DNA of 64,000 nucleotides from Shinella curvata (lineage in GTDB: Bacteria; Pseudomonadota; Alphaproteobacteria; Rhizobiales; Rhizobiaceae), in NCBI RefSeq assembly GCF_022899935.1, contig NZ_JALJCJ010000005.1:1-64000 (forward strand). The letters are read 5' to 3'. Of this stretch, positions 16,366 through 25,286 are shown piece after piece (positions within the stretch are counted from its first letter, which is position 1; every line of letters starts with the position of its first letter). The translations under genes and the position numbers were made by a program. Under the pieces are notes generated by a model, which worked only from the letters and a program-made list of their open reading frames with translations, was not told the DNA's origin and made no database searches.

Positions 16366-17574
16366 ATGGCTTCTGGACACAGGAAAGTCCTCTCTTTTTC
16401 CGTCGCCGCTTTCATGACGGCAACGCCGGGTCTTGCGCTCGCTGCCGATGCGGCAACGGCCACCGGTGAAACGCAGCAGCAGACCCAGAACCTCCCGGCG
16501 ATCGTCGTCAGTGCCGCCGAGACGCGCACCATCGTCGACCGCGTCATCGCGACCGGCACGGTGCAGGCCGTCGAAGAGGTCTATGTCGTGCCGCTGGTCG
16601 ACGGCCTCTCCATCCGCACGCTCGCCGCCGATGTCGGTGACACGGTCGCGGCGGACGGCACGCTCGCCACGCTGAACGACGACACGCTCGTCCTGCAGAA
16701 GAGCCAGAACGAAGCCTCGCTCGCCAAGGCGAAGGCCGCACTGGCGCAGATCAAGGCCCAGCACGTGGAAGCGAAGGCCAATGCCGACGAGGCCATCCGC
16801 GCCCGTGATCGTGCGCTGAAGCTCGTGAAATCCGGCTCACAATCGCAGGCCAATGCCGATCAGGCCGTGGCAACGGCCGATGCCGCGCTCGCCCGCGTCA
16901 ACTCCGCCGAACAGGCGATCGCCGTTTCGGAGGCCGACATCAAGGTCGCGGAAACCCAGATCGACGACATCGCCCTGAAGCTGGCGCGAACCGCCGTGAA
17001 GTCGCCGGTCGCCGGTGTCGTCGCCGCCCGTACGGCCAAGATCGGCGCGATCGCCAGCGGTGCCGGCTCGCCGCTCTTCACCGTCATCCGTAATGGTGAG
17101 ATCGAGCTGAAAGCCGACGTTTCGGAAGACTCCGTGCTCAAGCTCGCAGCCGGTCAGAAGGCTACCGTCAAGCTGGCCGGTGGCGCTGCATCGCTCACGG
17201 GCGTAATTCGCCTCGTCGAGCCGACGCTCGACCCGCAGAGCCGCCTTGGCCGCGTCTATATCCGCTTCGACGAGCCGGACAAGGCCCGCGCCGGCATGTT
17301 CGCCAGCGCCGAAATCATTGTGGAGGAGCACGAAGGCATCGTGCTTCCGCTTTCGGCCATCACGACCGCCGACGGCAAGACTGTGGCTCGCAAGGTCGAG
17401 AGCGGCGTCGTCAAGCTTGTCCCGGTCCAGACCGGCATCCAGGACGGCCAGGTGATCGAGATCGTCAGCGGCCTTGCAGCCGGCGACGAGGTGGTGGCCA
17501 AGGCCGGAGCCTATGTGCGCGACGGCGACAAGGTCAATCCGGTGCATGCCGAACAGGCTTCGGCAACGAAATGA
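16366..17574 (+). CDS. RND efflux periplasmic adaptor (membrane fusion protein)
   Basis: About 402 residues: signal peptide (MASGHRKVLSF to GLALA), a biotinyl-lipoyl half motif, a long alpha-helical hairpin rich in Ala/Lys/Gln (about 110-200), the second lipoyl half (KSPVAGVVAARTAKIGAIASG), and beta-barrel and membrane-proximal domains. HlyD/AcrA family. It bridges the inner-membrane pump encoded 122 bases downstream and an outer-membrane channel; none is adjacent, but the orphan outer-membrane lipoprotein at 60.9 kb is a possible partner. Alternative start ATG at 16342. Substrate unknown. Confidence 0.88.
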   Translation: MASGHRKVLSFSVAAFMTATPGLALAADAATATGETQQQTQNLPAIVVSAAETRTIVDRVIATGTVQAVEEVYVVPLVDGLSIRTLAADVGDTVAADGTLATLNDDTLVLQKSQNEASLAKAKAALAQIKAQHVEAKANADEAIRARDRALKLVKSGSQSQANADQAVATADAALARVNSAEQAIAVSEADIKVAETQIDDIALKLARTAVKSPVAGVVAARTAKIGAIASGAGSPLFTVIRNGEIELKADVSEDSVLKLAAGQKATVKLAGGAASLTGVIRLVEPTLDPQSRLGRVYIRFDEPDKARAGMFASAEIIVEEHEGIVLPLSAITTADGKTVARKVESGVVKLVPVQTGIQDGQVIEIVSGLAAGDEVVAKAGAYVRDGDKVNPVHAEQASATK

Positions 17575-17696
17575 CGTGAGGCCTCGCCGCGGCGAGGCCG
17601 GTAGTGCCGGGCGGGGGCGCCCGGTGGCATGACGGGTGAGCCGGGAGGGGCCGGAGCCCGAACGACGTCTGGTCTCTTTACAAGGACTTTGGGGAC

Positions 17697-20600
17697 ATGA
17701 ATTTTTCAGCTTGGTCCATTCGCAATCCGATTGCGCCGCTGCTCGCGTTTTTCCTGCTGATCTATGTCGGCATATCCTCGTTTTATTCGCTGCCGATCAC
17801 GCGCTTCCCGAATATCGACGTGCCGATCGTCGCGATCAACGTGACGCAGAGTGGCGCGGCACCGGCCGAGCTCGAGGTTCAGGTCACCAAGGAAATCGAG
17901 GACGCGGTCGCCGGCATCGAGGGTGTCAAGGACATCATGTCGACCGTGACGGACGGCACCTCGCTGACCTCCGTCGTCTTCGAGATCGAAAAGCCGACCA
18001 ACCAGGCCCTTCAGGACGTCAAGGACGCGATCGACCGCATCCGCAGCGACCTCCCGGCCTCAGTCGATGAACCTGTCGTCACCAAGGTCGATGTCGAAGG
18101 CCAGGCCATCCAGACCTTCGCCGTGTCCTCTCCGAACATGACGCTGGAAGAGCTGTCGTGGTTCGTCGACGACAAGGTCAAGCGCGCCCTGCAAGGCCAA
18201 CCGGGCATCGGCAAGATCGACCGCTTCGGCGGCGCGGACCGTGAGGTGCGCATCGATCTCAACCCGGACAAGCTGGAATCCTTCGGCATCACCGCGGCCG
18301 ACGTGAACCGTCAGGTCCGCAGCATGAACGCCGACGCCGGTTCCGGCCGCGGCCAGATCGCCGGAGCCGAACAGGCCATCCGCACGCTGGGCGACGCCCG
18401 CTCCGTCGAGAAGCTCACCAACACGATGATCGCGCTGTCGAACGGTCGTTTCGTGCGCCTTTCGGAGCTCGGCAACATAACGGACACCTTCGAGGAGCCG
18501 CGCTCCTTCTCGCGCTTCAACGGCAATCCGGTCGTTACCTTCGCCGTCTTCCGGTCGAAGGGCGCAAGCGAGGTGACCGTCGCCGAATCCGTCGCCGGCG
18601 CGCTGGAGAAGGTCCGCAAACAGTATCCCGACACCTCCATCGAGCTGGTGGACGATGCGGTTTACTTCACCTATGGCAACTACGAGTCGGCACTCCACAC
18701 GCTGATCGAAGGTGCATTGCTTGCGACCATCGTGGTGCTTCTCTTCCTGCGCAACTGGCGCGCAACCCTGATCTCCGCCGTTGCCCTGCCGCTTTCGGCC
18801 ATACCGACCTTCTTCGTCATGGACATGATGGGCTTCTCGCTGAACCTCGTCTCGTTCCTGGCGCTGACGCTCGCCACCGGCATCCTGGTCGATGACGCGA
18901 TCGTGGAAATCGAAAACATTGCGCGACACATCCGCATGGGCAAGACGCCCTATCGGGCAGCCATCGAGGCGGCGGACGAAATCGGCCTTGCCGTCATCGC
19001 GACGACCTTCACCATCATCGCGGTTTTCGTTCCCGTCTCCTTCATGCCGGGCGTCGCAGGCCAGTATTTCATCCAGTTCGGCCTGACAGTCGCCGTCGCG
19101 GTGTTCTTCTCCCTTGTCGTGGCACGCCTGATCACACCGGTCATGGCCGCCTATCTCATGCGCTCCGGCGATGCGGATGGCCATGGCGATGAAGAGGAAG
19201 GCCGCTTCATGCGCGGCTACACCTGGCTCGTCAGCAAAACGACGGGTACCTGGTACGCGCGCTATGCCACGCTCGCCGCGGCCATCGCGTTCCTCGTCGG
19301 CTCGGTCATGCTTCTATCGACCGTGCCCGGCAGCTTCCTGCCGCCGGAAGACGCCTCGCGCATCGTGCTGTCCGTCGAACTGCCGCCGGATGCGATGCTG
19401 GCCGACACCGATCGCACCACCACGAAGATCTATGACAGTGTGAAGGATATCAACGGCGTCGCGGGCGTCTTCGTGCTCGGCGGCTCCTCGCCCAAGGGCG
19501 ATCTCGAACTGCGCCGCGCATCCGTGACCGTCATTCTCGACAAGCTGGAGCATTCGCTGCTGCACAAGCTGGTCAATGACGTGGCCGGCAAGATCCCGCT
19601 CATCGGCCCCTATCTGCCGAAGATGGAAGCCAAGGGCCGCCTGCGTCCCCAGTGGGATATCGAGAAGGAAATCTTCGCGACCCTTCGCACGATCCCCGAT
19701 GTCCGCATCATAAAGCTCAATGACCGCGGCGAACGTGACCTTGCCTTCAACGTGCTCTCCAACAACGAGGCGGATCTCAACGCCACCGTCGGTTTGCTGG
19801 AAGCCAAGCTGCGGGCGGACCCGATCCTGTCGAATGTCAGCTCGGAAGGCTCGCTGCCGCGTCCGGAGCTGCAGATTCGTCCCCGTGACGAGCAGATGGC
19901 GCGCCTTGGCATCACCACCGCGCAGATTTCGGAAGTCATCCGCGTTGCCACGATCGGCGACATCGATTCCCAACTCAGCAAGGTTTCGCTGGATGACCGC
20001 CTGATCCCGATCCGCATCCAGGTCGACCGGAACTTCCGGGCCGATCTCGGCGCGATCCGCAACCTGAAGATCCAGACCGCAGCCGGCCAGTTCGTGCCGC
20101 TGTCGAGCGTGGCCGACATCGACTATTCGGAAGGCCCCAGCTCGGTGAAGCGCCATGACCGCAATCGCGTCGTGCAAATCGGCTCCGACCTTCGTCCTGG
20201 CGTCGCGCTCGACACGGCAACAGCGCGCTTCAAGGAGATCGCCGCCAGCATCGACATGCCGCCAACGGTGCAGTTCACGGAAAGCGGTGACGCCGAAGTG
20301 CAGGCAGAAATGGTGCAGTCCTTCGGCAACGCCATGCTGCTTGGCCTGCTGCTGGTGCTGATGGTTCTCATCCTGCTCTTCAAGGACGTGATCCAGCCCT
20401 TCACCATCCTGTTCTCGCTGCCGCTCGCCATCGGCGGCGTGGCGGCCGGTCTGATCCTGACGCAGAACGCGCTCTCCATGCCCGTACTCATCGGCATCCT
20501 GATGCTGATGGGCATCGTGACGAAGAACGCCATCCTGCTCGTCGATTTCGCCATCGAGATGATGCACAAGGGCATGCACCGCGTAGAAGCGATGATCGAA

Positions 20601-21011
20601 GCCGGCCGCAAGCGCGCCCGCCCGATCGTCATGACCTCGATCGCCATGTCCGCAGGCATGCTGCCATCCGCGCTCGGCGTCGGCGAAGGCGGCTCGTTCC
20701 GCTCACCGATGGCGATTGCCGTGATCGGCGGTATCATCGTCTCGACGGTGCTATCGCTCATCGTCGTTCCCTCGTTCTTCCTGATCATGGACGACCTGTC
20801 GCGCCTGCTGGCCTGGCTGTTCGGCCGCTTCGTCGGCAAGAAGGACGATGAGCTGCTCGCCATGGAGCCGGAAGCGCTGACCCGCCTTGCCGACCAGACG
20901 AGCCGCGACGTCGCCGATCTCGAAAAGCGCATCGAGACGCTTGAGAAGAAAGCCCCCGGCGAGCGCAAGCCCTTTACCGTGGTACATCACTCGCCGCTCG
21001 CCGCCGAGTAG
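17697..21011 (+). CDS. RND efflux pump inner-membrane transporter (HAE1/AcrB type)
   Basis: 1104 residues with the standard RND plan: N-terminal helix (SIRNPIAPLLAFFLLIYVGISS), two large periplasmic loops and two six-helix bundles. TM4 carries ATGILVDDAIVEIENIARH, with the proton-relay aspartates, and GIVTKNAILLVDFAIEMM lies in the second bundle. The length is somewhat above the usual 1030-1050 because of a C-terminal cytoplasmic tail of about 60 residues that is charged and heptad-like (TSRDVADLEKRIETLEKK), predicted coiled coil. It forms a trimer powered by proton influx with the adaptor upstream. Substrates cannot be told. A terminator follows the stop. Confidence 0.92.
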   Translation: MNFSAWSIRNPIAPLLAFFLLIYVGISSFYSLPITRFPNIDVPIVAINVTQSGAAPAELEVQVTKEIEDAVAGIEGVKDIMSTVTDGTSLTSVVFEIEKPTNQALQDVKDAIDRIRSDLPASVDEPVVTKVDVEGQAIQTFAVSSPNMTLEELSWFVDDKVKRALQGQPGIGKIDRFGGADREVRIDLNPDKLESFGITAADVNRQVRSMNADAGSGRGQIAGAEQAIRTLGDARSVEKLTNTMIALSNGRFVRLSELGNITDTFEEPRSFSRFNGNPVVTFAVFRSKGASEVTVAESVAGALEKVRKQYPDTSIELVDDAVYFTYGNYESALHTLIEGALLATIVVLLFLRNWRATLISAVALPLSAIPTFFVMDMMGFSLNLVSFLALTLATGILVDDAIVEIENIARHIRMGKTPYRAAIEAADEIGLAVIATTFTIIAVFVPVSFMPGVAGQYFIQFGLTVAVAVFFSLVVARLITPVMAAYLMRSGDADGHGDEEEGRFMRGYTWLVSKTTGTWYARYATLAAAIAFLVGSVMLLSTVPGSFLPPEDASRIVLSVELPPDAMLADTDRTTTKIYDSVKDINGVAGVFVLGGSSPKGDLELRRASVTVILDKLEHSLLHKLVNDVAGKIPLIGPYLPKMEAKGRLRPQWDIEKEIFATLRTIPDVRIIKLNDRGERDLAFNVLSNNEADLNATVGLLEAKLRADPILSNVSSEGSLPRPELQIRPRDEQMARLGITTAQISEVIRVATIGDIDSQLSKVSLDDRLIPIRIQVDRNFRADLGAIRNLKIQTAAGQFVPLSSVADIDYSEGPSSVKRHDRNRVVQIGSDLRPGVALDTATARFKEIAASIDMPPTVQFTESGDAEVQAEMVQSFGNAMLLGLLLVLMVLILLFKDVIQPFTILFSLPLAIGGVAAGLILTQNALSMPVLIGILMLMGIVTKNAILLVDFAIEMMHKGMHRVEAMIEAGRKRARPIVMTSIAMSAGMLPSALGVGEGGSFRSPMAIAVIGGIIVSTVLSLIVVPSFFLIMDDLSRLLAWLFGRFVGKKDDELLAMEPEALTRLADQTSRDVADLEKRIETLEKKAPGERKPFTVVHHSPLAAE

Positions 21012-21030
21012 GCCAACACGGTTTCGATCC

Positions 21031-21070
21031 AAAACGGCCGGTTCGATTGATTTCGAGCCGGCCGTTTTTT
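21031..21070 (+). terminator. intrinsic terminator of the RND operon
   Basis: Arms AAAACGGCCGG (21031-21041) and CCGGCCGTTTT (21058-21068), with further partial pairing inside and ending in a TTTTTT run. Confidence 0.85.
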
Positions 21071-21076
21071 CGTTGA

Positions 21077-21118
21077 TTGATCGAAATCAAGTAACGATTA
21101 CACGACCTCGACTATCGT
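21077..21118 (+). promoter_or_regulatory. FNR/FixK-type box with correctly spaced -10 upstream of the Crp/Fnr gene
   Basis: TTGATCGAAATCAA (21077-21090) is a perfect match to the TTGATnnnnATCAA box bound by FNR, ANR, DNR and FixK proteins. TATCGT at 21113-21118 can serve as -10 with a start near 21125, placing the box centre at about -41.5, the classic activator position. It precedes the Crp/Fnr-family gene, so oxygen- or nitric-oxide-related control or autoregulation is likely (inferred). Confidence 0.65.
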
Positions 21119-21167
21119 TCTCCCATCAAAGAACCAGAAATGCCTGCGGGAGCATGGAGTGAGATCG

Positions 21168-21851
21168 ATGAACAGGCTGATGAAACCCGGCGCACGGGAG
21201 CGTGAAACCCTGCTGAGTTCCGGCCTGCTGGCGGCACTCGGCGTGGAAAGCGTCGCGGCGATGATGGAGATCGCGGTGATCGGCAGCCTGCCGGCACGCC
21301 AGATTCTCTTCCGAGAGGGCGAGCCGGCCGATCTCCTGCATTGCGTGCTATCGGGTTACATCCGCGTCTACAAGCTCGACCCTGACGGACGCGAGGCCGA
21401 TGTCGAACTCTACGGTCCCGGCGATCTCATCGGTGCAAGCGTCGTCCTCGACGGCGGCCGCTACGCGGCAACGGCACAGGCGGCCGAACCGGCGCTCATC
21501 GCGCGCTTCGATCTGAAGCGCGTGCGCGACATCGCAAACCGCCGGCCGGACCTTGCCGTAGCGCTCGCCAATGCGCTCTCCGCTCAACTGGCAAAAGCCT
21601 TCGCAAGCCTCTCCAACGACCGGCTGCACACCGCTCCGCAGCGCGTGGCGCGCTACCTGCTTGCCCATTGTTCAGTCGAAGGCAAGGCGACCAGCTTCCG
21701 CCTGCCCTATCAGAAGAGCCTGCTCGCCGGCAAACTAGGGCTGGCGCCGGAGGCGCTCTCCCGGGCCTTTTCCATGCTGCGCAGCTATGGCGTCAATGTC
21801 CGAGGCCGGTTGGTCCATATCGGCGATCCCGAGGCGCTTCGCCGGCTCTGA
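21168..21851 (+). CDS. Crp/Fnr-family transcriptional regulator
   Basis: About 227 residues. An N-terminal cyclic-nucleotide-binding-like beta roll (LPARQILFREGEPADLLHCVLSGYIRVYK to LYGPGDLIGASVVLDGG) is followed by a dimerisation helix and a C-terminal helix-turn-helix (LPYQKSLLAGKLGLAPEALSRAFSMLRSYGV). No N-terminal cysteine cluster for a [4Fe-4S] centre is present, so it is more like the DNR/FixK group than oxygen-sensing FNR. The ATG at 21168 has GGAG upstream; a GTG at 21159 is also possible. A perfect FNR-type box lies about 80 bases upstream. Its targets in the window are not evident. Confidence 0.88.
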   Translation: MNRLMKPGARERETLLSSGLLAALGVESVAAMMEIAVIGSLPARQILFREGEPADLLHCVLSGYIRVYKLDPDGREADVELYGPGDLIGASVVLDGGRYAATAQAAEPALIARFDLKRVRDIANRRPDLAVALANALSAQLAKAFASLSNDRLHTAPQRVARYLLAHCSVEGKATSFRLPYQKSLLAGKLGLAPEALSRAFSMLRSYGVNVRGRLVHIGDPEALRRL

Positions 21852-21874
21852 CCGGCGATGCGAGCGGCATTGTC

Positions 21875-22402
21875 TCAGCCATGACTGTGGTGATGGTGCC
21901 CGTGATCGTGGCCATGCCCTGAACCGTGGTAGGCCCCGCGCACGGGATGGAACGGCTCCGAGACATCACGCACGCCGGCCCCAAGCCCGATCAGCATGTC
22001 CTTGATGACATGATCGCGCAGGATGAGGATGCGCGCCTCTTCGATCTGCGCCGGCAGATGGCGGTTGCCGAGATGCCAGGCGAGTTCGACCAGATGCAGC
22101 CTGTCGCGCGGCATCACCTCATAGAGCAGTTCCTCGGCGGCGATCACTTCGATCGTCTCGCCGGTTTCGGTCAGAAGCAGATCGCCATGGGCCAGCTGTA
22201 CCGGCTCTTTGAGATCGAGCATCACGACATCGTCGTGCTGCATGTGCAGCAGCTTGCGCCGCACATGGCGCTGGTCATGCGCCAGAACCACGACATCAAT
22301 GGGCGAGCGGTCTGCGCCAGCGCCGTGCGACAGGATTTGCGTGGAGCGATAGGGCAAGGCTAACCTCTGAAGTCGGTGGATCGATACCATCGACAAAAGC
22401 AT
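21875..22402 (-). CDS. ureE: urease accessory protein UreE
   Basis: 175 residues with the UreE fold: N-terminal peptide-binding half ([26 protein letters not shown]) and C-terminal metal domain ([21 protein letters not shown], and [21 protein letters not shown]). A histidine-rich tail ([14 protein letters not shown]) chelates nickel. UreE hands Ni2+ to the urease activation complex. No urease structural gene and no ureD, ureF or ureG is adjacent; the nearest relatives are the small genes at 23.5-25.0 kb on the same strand. The start at 22402 follows GAGGCAAAC; ATG at 22390 is an alternative. Confidence 0.9.
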   Translation of the reverse strand: MLLSMVSIHRLQRLALPYRSTQILSHGAGADRSPIDVVVLAHDQRHVRRKLLHMQHDDVVMLDLKEPVQLAHGDLLLTETGETIEVIAAEELLYEVMPRDRLHLVELAWHLGNRHLPAQIEEARILILRDHVIKDMLIGLGAGVRDVSEPFHPVRGAYHGSGHGHDHGHHHHSHG

Positions 22403-22457
22403 GTTTGCCTCGGCAAGGAAACCGCCGTTCGGTCCGCTTCCATCATTTCCGCGTATA

Positions 22458-23291
22458 TCAGCGCCGCCGGCCGCCTGCAGCGACACGACGGCTTGGGGCC
22501 AGCAACTCGTCGCTTTCGTCCTCGTGGATGGCGCGGTCGCGGCCGAAGGATTTCGCAAGATAAAGCGCGCGATCCGCCGCCTCGAAAACAGAGGTGAACG
22601 GCCGCTGCGGCATATGATCGGCTATACCGGCCGACAGAGTTACCGATATCGTTCCCTCGCCCGTTTCTATACGGCGTGCGGCAACCGAGCGGCGCGCCTC
22701 CTCAACCAGCAGACAGCAGTCGCCCCGATCGTTTCCGCATATCACCACGGCAAACTCCTCTCCGCCGAAGCGGGCGACGATATGCGCCGGCGTAAAAACC
22801 CTTTGCAGCTCTTCCGCAACGGCAACGATGACCGCATCGCCCACGGCGTGACCATGCGTATCGTTCACGGCCTTGAAACGATCGACGTCGAACAGCACGA
22901 AGAAACCGCTGATCTTCGTCTCCGCCAGCGTGTCGGTAAACGCCCGGCGGTTCAACAGGCCCGACAGCGGATCGAGCCGGCTCAGCCGCTCGAATTCGGC
23001 CCGCGACAGGGAGAGCTCACGGATCGCCGCACCGATCAGCCAGGCGAGCAGCGCGGTGACGCTTGCCGCGATCAGGATCGTCGTCAGGCCACCAAACCGG
23101 AGCGCGGTGCCGAAAGGATAGGGCAGAAGGCCCAAACTCGCCAGAATGGCGGCAAACATCAAATACGTCGCGGTCGCGAGCGCCACCGCCACCAGAACGA
23201 CGTTCAGCACGAAAGTGCCAATATCAGCCTTCGTCTCGAAGCCGACAAAATCGATCTGAGCCCTCAGCCAAAGGGCCAGCTTGGCACGCAT
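22458..23291 (-). CDS. membrane-anchored diguanylate cyclase (GGDEF)
   Basis: 277 residues. Two hydrophobic helices ([20 protein letters not shown] and [19 protein letters not shown]) are followed by a GGDEF domain with [22 protein letters not shown] and active-site RFGGEEF, so it should make cyclic di-GMP. The usual inhibitory RxxD motif five residues before GGEEF reads TPAH, so product inhibition is probably absent. The start at 23291 has GGAGAG five bases upstream. The gene is wedged between ureE and the other urease-associated genes on the same strand. No separate sensor domain is visible beyond the membrane part. Confidence 0.88.
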   Translation of the reverse strand: MRAKLALWLRAQIDFVGFETKADIGTFVLNVVLVAVALATATYLMFAAILASLGLLPYPFGTALRFGGLTTILIAASVTALLAWLIGAAIRELSLSRAEFERLSRLDPLSGLLNRRAFTDTLAETKISGFFVLFDVDRFKAVNDTHGHAVGDAVIVAVAEELQRVFTPAHIVARFGGEEFAVVICGNDRGDCCLLVEEARRSVAARRIETGEGTISVTLSAGIADHMPQRPFTSVFEAADRALYLAKSFGRDRAIHEDESDELLAPSRRVAAGGRRR

Positions 23292-23548
23292 AAATCTCTC
23301 CACAGAGCAATTCCATCAAGGTGCAGCCGATAGGCCGCGGAACTGCATCAACAAAAACAGAGCGTTTTCGCACATACGCAAGCGAAGACGCCCTGACCTA
23401 CAGGAGACCTTACGGCATTTTCTTTCAGAGACGACTAAAGTATTCGATAGAAGTTTAACCGTCCCGTTTTGAGGCGCGGAGCAGGCAGCCGCGCAGCAGA
23501 CCACCAGAAAATTCGGGTGCCGGCACGGGCTCTTGCACAGCGTCTGGG

Positions 23549-24184
23549 TCAGCGTGTCCCGGAGGCGGAGGAAAGCTCGAGGCGGTCAAGACGACCGGCG
23601 GCGACAAGTGCATCCACCCAGCGTCGCTCGGCGGCGAAGGGATGCCATTGCCATCCCTCATGGCCAAAGCCGGCAAGGGAAACACGGTCTCCCTGAGCGG
23701 CGACATTGGCGAGCACATGGGCGATGACGACCACCCCCGAACTCGGCACGACATAGGGCTGCGGGTCGAAGGCTGACAGTTCCGCATCGACGGTGCGCTG
23801 CATGTCCGCTGGTACAACGCGCAGCGACCGGCCGGTGACACGGGCGAAGGTTTCAAAGCCGATCGTGTAATCGTCACAGAAATCGTCGAGGTCGGGATGG
23901 CTTCTTGCAAGCGACGTGCGCATGGCGGCAAAGACCTCCGCGGTGCGCACACACCAGAACTCCTTCGCCTGCCGCACGGTCCTGCTCGCCTTCCAGCGAC
24001 CACTGGCCAGCATCTCCAGCGCCGGACGACCTGTGTTGCAGGCCGCGATGACATCCGTCCTCCAGCCGCCCCGGCCGGCCGAGCGGCAACCATTGAAACG
24101 GATCACCAGGTCGGCGGAATCGATCGTTTCCGCCACCCCTTCCGGGATGAGGCCATTACCGACGATGACGATCCTGCGCGACAC
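23549..24184 (-). CDS. urease operon accessory-type protein (GT29/sialyltransferase-like fold)
   Basis: 211 residues beginning at a GTG (VSRRIVIVGNGLIPEGVAE) with GAGGG upstream. The opening IVIVGNG followed by ADLVIRFNGC resembles the nucleotide-sugar-binding segment of family-29 glycosyltransferases. In rhizobial genomes, proteins of this kind are annotated 'urease operon accessory protein' because they lie among ure genes; their function is unknown. Here it follows the LprI-like gene by 11 bases, so the two are co-transcribed, while ureE lies beyond a GGDEF gene. The downstream end is convergent to nothing for about 250 bases. Confidence 0.7.
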   Translation of the reverse strand: MSRRIVIVGNGLIPEGVAETIDSADLVIRFNGCRSAGRGGWRTDVIAACNTGRPALEMLASGRWKASRTVRQAKEFWCVRTAEVFAAMRTSLARSHPDLDDFCDDYTIGFETFARVTGRSLRVVPADMQRTVDAELSAFDPQPYVVPSSGVVVIAHVLANVAAQGDRVSLAGFGHEGWQWHPFAAERRWVDALVAAGRLDRLELSSASGTR

Positions 24185-24195
24185 CGGTACGGCCC

Positions 24196-24621
24196 TCAAT
24201 TTTCCTGCTCGTAACCCGCCTTCAGCTCGTCCGTCCGTTTGCGCGTCAGGTCGGCAAGGCAGCTGGATACGAGCAGCGGCTCCATCGACCCACCCCGCGC
24301 GCCAAACCCGGCGAATTCGCATTGGCCATCGCGATAACCGATCCAAGCGCGCTGGGCGCGCTTCAGTGCATCCACCGCACCGACATAGTTCTCGCCGAGG
24401 TCCCTGACGTCGTCGTCCGTTTCACGCGCAGCCGAAAGCGCTTTCTTGTAGGCGGCGTTCAGCGCGACGTCAGCGTCTTTATAGTCTCGGTCGGCGCAGA
24501 TGTTCATCTCCATCTGCGTCATCGCATTCTCGCAGTCGATATCGGCTTCCTGCGCTGCGGAAACGGATGCGGACAGAAGGAATGCGGCAGCGGCCAGTTG
24601 GAGAAGAGCATGGATCGGCAT
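24196..24621 (-). CDS. LprI/DUF1311-family secreted protein
   Basis: 141 residues: a signal peptide to SVSAAQ (about 1-23), then the DUF1311 pattern with four conserved cysteines and aromatic spacing (DCENAMTQMEMNICADRDYKDADVALNAAYKKAL, RAWIGYRDGQCEFAG, SCLADLTRKRTDEL). The family includes lysozyme inhibitors such as LprI; periplasmic. In Rhizobium and Agrobacterium similar genes occur inside urease operons. It follows the DUF1272 gene and overlaps nothing. The start MPIHALL is preceded by AGGGAAC; the longer frame would run into the DUF1272 gene. Confidence 0.85.
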   Translation of the reverse strand: MPIHALLQLAAAAFLLSASVSAAQEADIDCENAMTQMEMNICADRDYKDADVALNAAYKKALSAARETDDDVRDLGENYVGAVDALKRAQRAWIGYRDGQCEFAGFGARGGSMEPLLVSSCLADLTRKRTDELKAGYEQEN

Positions 24622-24719
24622 GTCGGAGTTCCCTATCACTTTCTGTCGGAAGCCGGAGAGAGGCGCGCGGCAATACCCATCTCGTTGGTCGAGAACAGGG
24701 CCGGAGATCCGGTTCCCCT

Positions 24720-24974
24720 TCATGCGGCCTCCGCCGGCCCGCAGCCTCCGGCTTTCAGGATCCGCTTGGTGGGTGCAGGATACTTTGCCAGCATCGCGGC
24801 GGGCCGCACCGGCCGGCGCTCGAACGCACCACCGCAATTCGGGCAGGCCCCGTCGAGAACACCCGTCGCGCAGTCCGCGCAGAACGTGCATTCGAAGGTG
24901 CAGATCATCGCCTCCGGGCTTTCCGGCGGCAGGTCGCGGTCACAGCATTCGCAGTTGGGTCTGAGCTCAAGCAT
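24720..24974 (-). CDS. DUF1272 zinc-ribbon small protein
   Basis: 84 residues, the DUF1272 family: MLELRPNCECCDRDLPPES at the N-terminus, then CTFECTFCADC and CPNCGGAF, giving pairs of cysteines that should hold one or two zinc ions. Cytoplasmic; function unknown. It is the first gene of a minus-strand run leading to the LprI-like and urease-associated genes. The gap to the preceding liv terminator is about 230 bases. Confidence 0.88.
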   Translation of the reverse strand: MLELRPNCECCDRDLPPESPEAMICTFECTFCADCATGVLDGACPNCGGAFERRPVRPAAMLAKYPAPTKRILKAGGCGPAEAA

Positions 24975-25203
24975 TTGATTTCACCGGTCGGTTCCGTGCA
25001 CGGTCTTCAGCCTCGTTGGTATCGCACCTCGGAGGGTTCCTGACTTTCGGCAGACCGGCGTCTCTATGCAAGCGCGAAATGAGCGGGACGCGTTTTTTTC
25101 GAAGCGCTAGGTATCTTCAACGTGACAGGGCGGCGAGCCCGGCCTGTGCCTGGCGAATGCCGCGGCGCCGTCGTGCGAATGGTCAGAACTCGATCATCCG
25201 TCC
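24975..25203. other. non-coding gap between liv terminator and DUF1272 gene
   Basis: No supportable gene. It should carry the promoter of the DUF1272-LprI transcript; I see no clear hexamers. Confidence 0.4.
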
Positions 25204-25234
25204 AAAGAAAAAGCCCGGCACAAAGGCCGGGCTT
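25204..25234 (-). terminator. intrinsic terminator of the liv operon
   Basis: Arms AAGCCCGGC (25211-25219) and GCCGGGCTT (25226-25234); read on the minus strand the stem is followed by TTTTTCTTT. Confidence 0.85.
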
Positions 25235-25286
25235 GAAGCGGATCCGGTCGGGCGGCGTGCATGCGCCGCCCGTTCCGTAAAACCGA

